NCBI GenBank assembly: GCA_003615045.1
Contig: ML014346.1
Location: 1,540-24,278 of the forward strand
Source: Caulochytrium protostelioides
Lineage: Eukaryota > Chytridiomycota > Caulochytriomycetes > Caulochytriales > Caulochytriaceae
Direction of reading: 5' to 3'
DNA length: 22,739 bases
Below are positions 15,088-22,739 of this stretch, piece by piece. Each line of letters begins with the position of its first letter. The stretch's first letter is position 1. The notes below the pieces were generated by a model. The model saw only the letters and a list, made by a program, of their open reading frames with translations, was not told the origin of the DNA and searched no databases. A program made the position numbers and the translations under genes.

Positions 15088-18000
15088 TCACAGCGATTTG
15101 CGGCGCCTAAACAAGGTACGCATAAAGCGGCGACCACCGTGCGGTCGAGCCCCATGGGCGCCCGTGGCGACAGCAAGCACTTGTCGCACAGGACTGTGCG
15201 GTGTGGATGTCGTTGCCGACATCACCTGAGGTGAAGCGGTGCCCACACTCGTATGGTGGATCCCCCAAGAAGATACGTTGGCTTTTCCCACGTCCCTCTT
15301 TTGGACGCCTGGAAATTGCAGACCAGGGTATGATGTTTGGGATCCAGTTTCTTCGGCCAAGCGAACCAGCTCGGCTATTTCAGACGGTAAGTCCCACAAG
15401 TGCTCGAAGTCTTGAATGCAAAGTTGGATGATGGCCACGCCTTTGGCGTATCGGGCGCGAGCGCGACTGAGACGTTCTGCGCCCCCATCGCCGGTCAGGT
15501 CAAACTCGCCTTCACGCAGGAGGTTGGGTCCCATACAGACGGCCAGGGCGTAGGGGCTCATGAGATTGAGAGGCTGGCCGAGCACTTCTTGACAAAAGGA
15601 GAGAAACAGTGCTAGTAATTGCTGATTGGTTTTGGGGATGCTGGCTACCAGAAGTTGTAGACCGCGCAGTTGGGCTTCTTTGGTCGGCAAGTCGGCTACG
15701 GAATGGAATGTTTCGTAGAGAGCATGCGTCATGACCGGTTCCCGGGACATTCGATAAAACCGCTTGATACAGTCAGCCGTGAGAAGGGGAGTATTTGGGT
15801 TGAATGACCAGGGTTGACCGGAGTTGATCTTGCTGATCATCTCGTCGACCATTTCAGCACCACCGCTTTGCCGGAACAATCCTTTCGTGCGGAGCCCACA
15901 GGTACGGAGAATGGCCATCGCGTCGACAAGAACTGTAGGAAAGCGTACTCCATGCAATTCCGTGGTGACATCATCGCGAGCCATAATCTCATCGATGCTA
16001 CCGCCGTACACAGAGCTGGATGTAAACTTGAAATCGGGCTTAGAGTCACCCCAGTTGCCCACCTGAACAGCCGGGGCTCGGACTACGCGCTGCCTTGGTC
16101 GAAAGAGACGGCGAAGTACATTCTGCTGGGGCTGCTGGAGTGTGGGCAGCGTCGTGGCGGAAGCTGTCGTGATGCAGTTTTCTTCGAAGAGCGTGGTGAT
16201 GGCGCGATTTACCGTGTCCTTCAGAATGGAAGTCGGCGCTTTGATCTTACGTAACACGTCGGCCAGCTTTGCATCAAAATCAATGGGCAGTCCAGGACTG
16301 GTTTGGGCATCAACCGTTGTAAAGACGATATTTGTAAACGCTGACTCGCTCTCTGGAGACACAACCGTCACGTCAACATGAAGTTTTGGTAGTGCTTGTG
16401 GCTCATTTGCTTTTAGGTCCTCACTCGGTTCTTCCGTAGGGGGTATCTCGATCACTTTTGTAAACTCCTCCACGGCAGACTGTGGGGCATCGTCGTTGAC
16501 TGACAACTCGACTGCATCAGGATGACCCTCCGAAGCATGTGTGTCGCTCTCACTCTGGTTGTTAAGCGTGCTTCCTGTCACAGGTGTGACTTCCGTCCCC
16601 TTCGCAGTTTCAGCATCGTGCCCCGGCGAAACGTTTTTGAACTCCTTCTCAATAAACGTCCTAGCACTATCAGGAATAGGCTCATTGGCGTCACTTGCCG
16701 GAATGGATGTCGTGCTAATGGCAGGTCGTCCCAAGAGGGGCGCTGAATCATCATACACAAATTCCGATGAACGCTGAGCTGTACGCCGGATAAAGCTACG
16801 ATGACTACCAGAATGACCCCGCTGGCTGTTGGCCAGATTAAATGATGAATCATTGCGTCGCGACAGGCTCGTGTGTGACCGCAAATCAGATCCCGAGCCT
16901 CGATAACCTTGCTTTTGGGCAGAGTAGGTTTCGAAAGGAACGGGATGAATCGACGCCGATTCGAGTTCCTGGTCATCCAGGAAGGTGAAGTCGGCGATGT
17001 TATTCGTGCGTCGAATAAGTTCTTTCAGCTCCTCAAGGTCAGCGTCATCTGCGACTATATTTTGGGCAGCACGACGAGCATACACGAGCTTGAGCTCAAA
17101 GTTGGATTTGATCCCTTTAAAGAGTCGATGCGCTCTTTCAGCAATAAGCTGATCGGCCTCAGATCGACCTGAGCGAATCGATTCTTGCATCTCTGCAGAG
17201 GGGACCCCTGGACCACCGAGTTTCCAAGCCTTTTCTTGTTCGACGCGACGCAGATTCTCTTGAGCGATCTCCCGATCAACGGTACGTCGCGCCTCGAGGA
17301 GCACAGTTTCATACTCACGTTGATATTGAAGCGAGATGCGAATCTCCTGAGCCATCTCACCCAAGTTATTAAGAGCCTGATTGCTTGAGATCCTATCCAC
17401 CAGTTCACGTCGATGCAAGCCCGAATGGGTCACGGAGCCCCGACCAATGTTGGGAAGTGACCCTGCCGGGCTCATACCGTGAATGGACCCCCGACTTCCA
17501 AAACCAGCGCTGTGGTCGCCCGATCCGCAGAGACTGTGCTGTAATGACACGTCTTTTTGTAGACGACCCGAAGACCCAGGAGGCGGTGGCGGGCGCGTGC
17601 TCGGAGGCTGTAAGTATGTCAGGTGGCCAAATGTTTGTGGGACTCTTCCTGCTGTAGCTGTATCTTTCACTGTCCGGATTGAAGACTCTGAGGGTTTGAT
17701 AGACGCCCGCATGGTCATGCTTCGAGCTAAAGACTTCGCGACACCTTGAATGGGTGGGCTATTGGCCTCATGAATTGACGAGACATAGTTGCGATGCTGA
17801 TTCCACGAGTCTCCTTTTCGACGGCCTTCATCAATTTGGTGGATCAATGCTAGTGTTGACTTATGTGGAACATGTGTTTGTGACTCAACAGGCGCCGGCG
17901 CATCCCAGTCAAGACAGAACATACACATGAGCAGAACGAAGACACATGTGGTCGCATCAAATATCAAAAAAGAGAGTGCGGGCAACATTTCGGACTTCTG

Positions 18001-18231
18001 TGGCTCGCTCTCGCAAGAGAAGGCTCGTAGTTGGTGCTCCCGCTTCAGTCGTGCATCACGCAAACGAGATAGCCGCTGCAGTGTCCTAGATGTCTTTTGA
18101 GCCGAACTGAGCGACGATGATGGTGCTTGTGAGGGGCGGGCCTTAAGCTCATGGGACGGTTTGCAACCGATTTGTTGCGCTGATGCCGCGGACATTGCTG
18201 AAAGCAACGCCGATTTGCCGAATTCCTGCAT
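15088..18231 (-). CDS. RhoGAP-domain protein, 1047 residues
   Basis: This is a GTPase-activating protein for Rho-type GTPases. The RhoGAP domain lies at about 740-910: SIDEIMARD, then GLRTKGLFRQSGG with the arginine finger at R787, CIKRFYRMSREPV (cf. the family's LKxYLRELPEPL), IPKTNQQLLALFLSFCQEVL, and LMSPYALAVCMGPNLL. Two charged helical stretches at about 295-340 and 352-395 may form coiled coils. A hydrophobic stretch at about 83-106 could be a membrane segment. The remainder is Ser/Thr/Pro-rich and disordered, with a basic C-terminal RRFMRTLFRRRKSL that could bind acidic lipids. Which GTPase it acts on cannot be told. Many codons end in A or T, unlike the GC-rich genes to the left. An unrecognised intron in the N-terminal part is possible, but the frame is open throughout. 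Confidence 0.9.
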   Translation of the reverse strand: MQEFGKSALLSAMSAASAQQIGCKPSHELKARPSQAPSSSLSSAQKTSRTLQRLSRLRDARLKREHQLRAFSCESEPQKSEMLPALSFLIFDATTCVFVLLMCMFCLDWDAPAPVESQTHVPHKSTLALIHQIDEGRRKGDSWNQHRNYVSSIHEANSPPIQGVAKSLARSMTMRASIKPSESSIRTVKDTATAGRVPQTFGHLTYLQPPSTRPPPPPGSSGRLQKDVSLQHSLCGSGDHSAGFGSRGSIHGMSPAGSLPNIGRGSVTHSGLHRRELVDRISSNQALNNLGEMAQEIRISLQYQREYETVLLEARRTVDREIAQENLRRVEQEKAWKLGGPGVPSAEMQESIRSGRSEADQLIAERAHRLFKGIKSNFELKLVYARRAAQNIVADDADLEELKELIRRTNNIADFTFLDDQELESASIHPVPFETYSAQKQGYRGSGSDLRSHTSLSRRNDSSFNLANSQRGHSGSHRSFIRRTAQRSSEFVYDDSAPLLGRPAISTTSIPASDANEPIPDSARTFIEKEFKNVSPGHDAETAKGTEVTPVTGSTLNNQSESDTHASEGHPDAVELSVNDDAPQSAVEEFTKVIEIPPTEEPSEDLKANEPQALPKLHVDVTVVSPESESAFTNIVFTTVDAQTSPGLPIDFDAKLADVLRKIKAPTSILKDTVNRAITTLFEENCITTASATTLPTLQQPQQNVLRRLFRPRQRVVRAPAVQVGNWGDSKPDFKFTSSSVYGGSIDEIMARDDVTTELHGVRFPTVLVDAMAILRTCGLRTKGLFRQSGGAEMVDEMISKINSGQPWSFNPNTPLLTADCIKRFYRMSREPVMTHALYETFHSVADLPTKEAQLRGLQLLVASIPKTNQQLLALFLSFCQEVLGQPLNLMSPYALAVCMGPNLLREGEFDLTGDGGAERLSRARARYAKGVAIIQLCIQDFEHLWDLPSEIAELVRLAEETGSQTSYPGLQFPGVQKRDVGKANVSSWGIHHTSVGTASPQVMSATTSTPHSPVRQVLAVATGAHGARPHGGRRFMRTLFRRRKSL

Positions 18232-19334
18232 ATTTGCGGAGTTGTAATACGGCTGTGTGAATGTGCACTATACAAAAGGAAAGATTCAGGGGCGACGGCT
18301 ACGGACGAAAATAGTAGCACTGGGACATGCAAGACTATAAAATAATATAAAACGTTTGGGAAATGATGCTGGCTGTGTTTGATTCAGTCAGCCTCAAGCT
18401 GTCGATGCCAAAGATCTCACGTCAGAGTTACCATCTTTTTTTCTGAAGACACAATGCTTCTCAATGATGCTTAAATTGCAACGGGGATGCTCCACACCAA
18501 GTGTGCGACTTATCACAGCTAACATCTGGCTACCGATCGCGGGGGCGCCTCGCAGCGCGTCGTGTTACCTGCTTTGGCGGCCTCGGCTGATCGGCTCACC
18601 ACATCATGCCATCCGCGCAAGGCAGGGCAACGCGCCGCAGTGGAACGGACAATCTAAACGCATAGGAAAAGCTGGGATTCTGACCCCCGTGCGTGTTTTG
18701 GATGCCGATCACCGCCCCCAAACATCTCCTCGTTGCGCCCGCTTGGCGTTCCACAAACAACCCGCGCAGTGCCGTTCCCCGACGCACACGGGCCACTCCC
18801 ATTCAAAGTGATGACAAACGAAGAAGCGGAGATATTCGCTCAGATTTGGACAGGGCGCACGCATCATGCCAGAGGCCGCGTGATGCCCACCTATGCATCA
18901 GCGACGGATGCGCTTTGTTGACCATGGGCTGCAACCTATGGGGCCCCGCAGCGCGCCATCGCGTCGCAAGCCTTGCGGTCGTGGACAGCTTTTGAGCAGC
19001 AGTTGGCAAACAGCTGAAAGTTAAAAGGAAAACCCCCTGCGTCTTACCCGGCCAACAGTTTGCCATCGCGCAGATAATTCGGCAGATACGAAGCGAATTT
19101 GAAAGTTGCAGGTTCAGGGAAACCTTCCATCACAACCTGGAGCTCCAAAGGATTAAAGCATCAGCAGTCGATACTTTCCGTATGCGTAAGTCTGAGGGTG
19201 ACGACCTCAGGCTTTGGACCAGCGAATTGTTTGCTAAGATTGGCATGCCCTTATAATCATTTGAAAATTTAACTCATTTTTCTGGTGAACGAGCTCAGAG
19301 TGGTCCAACGGACAGGTCTCTCTTACAATCACGA
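18232..19334. other. Intergenic region with unassigned protein-like stretches
   Basis: The 1.1 kb separates the RhoGAP start from the fumarate reductase stop. The first 250 bases are probably the RhoGAP promoter. From about 18811 to 19256 the plus strand carries protein-like stretches, listed separately. No terminator or repeat structure is clear. Confidence 0.5.
18811..19256 (+). pseudogene. Eroded, unidentified protein-like stretches
   Basis: Two plus-strand stretches read like real protein. The first, at 18811-18921, begins MTNEEAEIFAQIWTGRTHHA. The second, ending at the stop at 19256, includes FAIAQIIRQIRSEFESCRF and ends with DDLRLWTSELFAKIGMPL. Both have balanced composition, unlike the Arg/Pro/Ala chance frames elsewhere in the window. 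They lie in different frames with interruptions between them, and I see no good GTAAGT-type donor to join them by splicing. The simplest reading is a decayed gene or element fragment on the plus strand, converging on fumarate reductase. I do not recognise the family, and a rapidly evolving spliced gene is not excluded. Confidence 0.35.
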
Positions 19335-21333
19335 TCAAGACTTGAGCACGCCGATCACGGTCTGGGGGGCATACTTTTGGATGACATTCTTCTCATGCAG
19401 CATGTTGAATTCCTCCGAAGCGTCCTTGCCGCAGTAGAGCAGTAACGCTTTGGCCCCGCCCGGGTGGTCGTCCAGGAAGGAGGTCACGTCGAGCACTTGG
19501 CCGTTCACGACGATCCAGTTGTCTTTGGCATGGCGAGAGACGTCTTCCAGCGTATAAGTTTTGAGGTCCTCGCTGGCGGGCGCTTTCTTCGACGTCGGTG
19601 CGCCCGAGTCCCCGGCGGTGGCCGCCGCCCCAAACTGGGCGGTGCCCGGCTGGTCGCTGGGAGACGCCGACGCCGACGCCGACATCGACGACACGGGGGC
19701 ACTGGTGCCCGCCGGTGTCACGGTCACGTCGAGACCACTGAAACGGATCGTGAGCGGGCCCAGCGCGGCTCCCCATCCTGACCCCGACCCGGAAAGATGG
19801 CTCGCGACGTGGTCGATGCGTTGCGCTGCGAGGCGGCGCGTGAACTCGGATGCAGCGCTCGCGCCGGCCACGCGGCCGAACACGCAGCACCCAAGCAAGG
19901 AGCTTCCGCCGAGACGGACGGCGCCGTGCACACCGCCGGCCGTCTCGCCGCAAGCATAGAGCCCCGGGATGGGGCCCTCAGGGCCGAGGACTTGCGCATG
20001 CTCGTCGATTTTGATACCGCCCATTGAAAAATGGGTCACGTAGGTGACGATGCAGACGCTGAAGGTATCGCACATCTCAAGTGGCACATTGTGGAAAAAC
20101 TTCTTGCCAAATTCATCCGTTTTCTTTTGAGCCGCCGCGTTGTACGCCTTGAAAGTCGCCTCAAGAGCCTGCGGCGCAATGTCCATGTCCTTCGCGAGCG
20201 CAGCACCGGAGTCGTAGTGCTTCATAATGCCGCGGCCCGTGTAGTGCTTGATATGCCAGTCGAGTTCGTCAGACGCCTTGCTGTTCAGCACGAGCCGGAA
20301 CGGACCTTGGTTGGCTTTCATCTGGTTGGAGACATATTCGCGGTTGCCGAGCTCGTCCGCAAAACGGCGGCCATGCCGGTCCAGCAGAATGCCGCCTGCA
20401 CCACGCAACGCTTCAGCAGCCAGAAACTTAACTTTCGCATCGGGCTCGGAGGGATTCACGATTCCTGTCGGATGGATTTGGACTTTGTCAAGATGGATTG
20501 TCTCACCGCCCGCTCGCATCGTCATTTTGACGCCGTCACCCGTGGCGTGGGGACCGTTCGTCGTCGGCAGCGCATACGCATCGGGGCGATACTGCTTCAG
20601 GATCGAATCTTCTTCGTAGTCTGCGGCATACCCGCCTGTCGCGAGGACCACGAGACCCTTGACCGTGTGCGACGTCTGGTGGCGGTCGTCGGTGAACTCA
20701 ACGCCTTCGACCGGCTGTCCGCCGCCGCCGTTGCCGGACTGCAGCAGTCGCCGCACGCGGCACTTCGTGCGGATCTGCACGCGGTCCGGCTCGTTCTTGG
20801 CGCGCTTCTCGAGCGCCTCCATCAGCGCGTACGTGATCGTCATGCCTGGAAACTTCTCGGTCCCGCGGTGTGTGCGCGGCTGGCTGTGGCCGCCAAGCCG
20901 CGAGACCAGACTCAGATCCACGTGGAACGTGTCTTGAACCCACTCCAGCGCGGCCTTTGACTCATACGTAAGCACGCGCGTCAGCGCCGGGGTGATGATA
21001 TCGCCAGCCGCCTTTGCGCTGTCGTCGTAGAAGATGGCCGCATTGTCGGGAATGCCCAGCTTGACCTGGGTCATTGTTCCCGCGGCATTCATCCCCGATG
21101 TGGCCTTGACCGAGTTCTGAATGACGCCCGGATAAAACAAACCATGAAGAGAGGAGTCAGTATCATTTTTGGTCAAGGGGTGTTGTTTGGACTCGACGGT
21201 CGGGACTTACACCGCCGAGGAAGGGGCTTTTCTCCAAGAGAATAACGCGGACACCACGCTCCAGCAGCGTGTGAGCCGCCGCGAGGCCGGTCAGGCCACC
21301 GCCGACCACAATGACTTTGGGTGCTTGGGCCAT
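19335..21333 (-). CDS. Soluble fumarate reductase fused to cytochrome b5, two exons
   Basis: An Osm1/Frd1-type flavoprotein that reduces fumarate to succinate with reduced flavin, here with a C-terminal haem domain. Exons are 21211-21333 and 19335-21116, giving 634 residues. Exon 1 encodes the FAD-binding start KVIVVGGGLTGLAAAHTLLE with GGGLTG, and splicing restores FLGG|NSVKATSGMNAAGT. Other family blocks are THFSMGGIKIDEHAQV, HATGDGVKM and GLYACGETAGGVHGAVRLGG; the last usually reads HGANRLGG, so Asn is replaced by Val while the Arg is kept. The cytochrome b5 domain is at about 560-634, with haem ligands H592 in HPGG and H615, 23 residues apart. The fusion is known in filamentous fungi. No targeting sequence is seen; upstream in-frame codons lack ATG. 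The protein may be cytosolic, or an upstream exon is missed. Confidence 0.93.
21117..21210 (-). other. Intron of the fumarate reductase gene
   Basis: This is a 94-base phase-0 intron. The donor is GGT|GTAAGT, the acceptor ATTCAG|AAC, and the branch site TACTGAC (plus 21156-21162) lies about 36 bases before the acceptor. Splicing joins the FAD-binding loop exactly as in the family. Confidence 0.92.
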
Positions 21334-22111
21334 TGCGCACGCTCCGTTCGTTTGCTGATAAGAACAAGTGAGGGGTAAAATAGAGGAGTAAAAGAGAAGC
21401 AACTGATCCAACCAAGATCAACGAGAAGGCGATCGACAAAGAATGCTGATGTCAGAGCAGTCTGGGCAACGCGAGTCACGCATAAATTCTGAAGAGAGCT
21501 AAGCGATATCGGCGATCATCAGGGACCAATGGGTGGTAAATCCATCTTCCAGCTTGATACCAAGCGAAAGTTTCCGATCGTCGTCTCTGCATCAGGTTTT
21601 TCGGGTTAGAAACTTCGGCCACGCGGTGGCGCTCGGCCGACACGTTGTCCGCGTGCATAACTGGCGTCTGCTGTCGTCACCAGCGGTCTCGCGAAGGCGC
21701 CATCGGCAGTGATCTCGTGACCGTGACCCACCCGGAGGGAGGCGGGGTCCTGGCCGCAGTGGCAGGCGGTTGACGCCATGCACGCCCGGCCATGTGGTCA
21801 GGAAAGAAAAAGGAGGGGTCCCGTCTGGCCGGGGCCAGAGCCCACCGCGACATCCACGGAAAAATGATCAGGAACGCCCCGCGGCAAGCACCACAATTGC
21901 AGCGAGCCGTTTCGGGTGACCGCAAGCAACAAGGAAGCACGACCCAGCTAAACCTGGTACGACATGCGAGGATCATGAAGACCATGATCGACCTAACGGC
22001 GGTGATCACGGCAGCGATCAGGAGGGCACATCTTTTGGCAGCTACGCCGCCAATAAAAGTATCAGACCGATCTGAGAAACCATTACGTGCTAAGCTTCGA
22101 GGCGGGAGGTC
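21334..22111. other. Region upstream of fumarate reductase, no supported gene
   Basis: It contains the fumarate reductase promoter. The minus strand just upstream of the start is rich in Leu/Phe/Ser codons in all frames (for example around 21350-21440) but none has an in-frame ATG. Frames beyond 21480 are short and have no recognisable motif. Confidence 0.45.
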
Positions 22112-22739
22112 AAGAAGTACCTGGGCGTCTTCCAGAGCTCCAACAGCTTGACGTACTCGCAGCTCATCTGGATGTTGCATCGGATCTGGGGATGGGCGCC
22201 ACGTCGGGACTCGGAAGTCGTGGAGCGGTCGCCGGTCATGGAGTAGACGGTGGCTGCGCACCGCCGTGTGTTGGGCCTGGAGACCAACCAGAAGTGCGTC
22301 GCCTGCGCACTGGCTGAAAAGCAAGGGCACCTTCCGTCGTATTTCTCGACTAGCGGTGCCTTGAACCCGCTGAACCCGCTGCTGACCGTCAACGTGGTGC
22401 TAGTGGTTCAGAAGCACGCTCATTTTATGGCCATCGACACTTCCGTGCTGTATGATCTGCTGAAGGACCCCACGGTGGTGGCCAGCCATGAAGCGACCTT
22501 CACAACCATGGCCGCACAGCAGTGGGCGGTTACCCTGGCGTCACGCAAGGTAGAAGGCAAAGGACCGCAAGTTCACGTAAACCGTGGACAGCGACAGCAT
22601 CACTGTGTGCGTGCACTTCGAGCGCAAGAAGGTGATCCACACCATGCCTACCGTCTGGGCCACCTCCGAAACCAAGCACGCCTTGACAGGCAGCTTGAAT
22701 GAGCACTGCTCCCTGAAGACCGGCCCGGGCAGAACCAAC
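22112..22739 (+). pseudogene. Interrupted protein-like stretch running off the right edge
   Basis: One plus-strand frame from 22112 to about 22560 reads like protein with a single interruption near 22244. It includes KKYLGVFQSSNSLTYSQLIW, then ETNQKCVACALAEKQGHL and HFMAIDTSVLYDLLKDPTVV. After a change of frame, 22581-22739 stays open to the window edge with VDSDSITVCVHFERKKVIHT and ATSETKHALTGSLNEHCSL. The last part vaguely recalls the middle of the checkpoint clamp subunit Rad9 (a strand, then His, Lys and a further strand), but this is weak. It could be a decayed gene, an intron-bearing gene whose splice sites I misread, or a region with sequence errors. The window ends inside it. Confidence 0.35.

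Noticed and set aside
20031-20960. 309-codon plus-strand frame opposite fumarate reductase
   Set aside because: The minus strand has unmistakable fumarate reductase blocks; the plus frame is an antisense shadow.
21334-21479. Hydrophobic minus-strand frames as an N-terminal leader for fumarate reductase
   Set aside because: The frames open with TTG or GTG, not ATG; the in-frame one has no ATG before 21333, so a leader would need an unseen exon.
1-22739. tRNA, rRNA, CRISPR array, LTR or other intact mobile element
   Set aside because: I scanned for B-box-like GGTTCRANNC motifs in tRNA context, regularly spaced repeats, long terminal repeats and transposase or polymerase motifs, and saw none convincing by eye.

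Overview
The window looks like nuclear DNA of a GC-rich fungus, probably an early-diverging (zoosporic, chytrid-like) one. The grounds are single-copy eukaryotic housekeeping genes with few short introns (GTAAGT/GTAAGG donors; TACTAAT or TACTGAC branch sites in two of the three), a stand-alone RIB7-type riboflavin reductase, a soluble fumarate reductase fused to cytochrome b5, and an ELL elongation factor. The lineage is inferred; no rRNA or other taxonomic marker is present. No operons, CRISPR arrays, tRNAs or intact mobile elements were seen.

Layout. 1-35 is a GCAGA microsatellite. 984-1670 (+) is V-ATPase subunit E. 2561-4486 (+) is an unrecognised 641-residue Gly/Ser/Ala-rich protein with two ordered blocks; it converges on 4681-6636 (-), a B-box plus DUF2009 (UPF0652) protein. 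After about 1.4 kb without a convincing gene comes 8017-9105 (+), RIB7, with an inverted repeat just before its start. RIB7 converges, 92 bases apart, on 9198-11270 (-), an ELL-like RNA polymerase II elongation factor. 12461-13422 (+) is a two-exon, probably mitochondrial thioredoxin. It converges on the spliceosomal U5 protein Dib1/Dim1 (13762-14386, -), whose first coding exon is only 5 bases. 15088-18231 (-) is a RhoGAP protein in visibly more A/T-rich DNA. 19335-21333 (-) is a two-exon fumarate reductase with a C-terminal cytochrome b5 domain.

The genes are unrelated housekeeping functions (proton pumping, riboflavin synthesis, transcription elongation, splicing, redox, Rho signalling) rather than one pathway. 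FAD/FMN made downstream of Rib7 is used by the flavin-dependent fumarate reductase, but physical linkage of those two is probably chance.

The least explained parts are (a) the 641-residue protein, (b) protein-like but broken plus-strand stretches at 18811-19256, (c) an interrupted protein-like stretch running off the right edge at 22112-22739, and (d) the change in base composition from about 14.2 kb onward. I found no convincing evidence of a wholly new multi-gene system.
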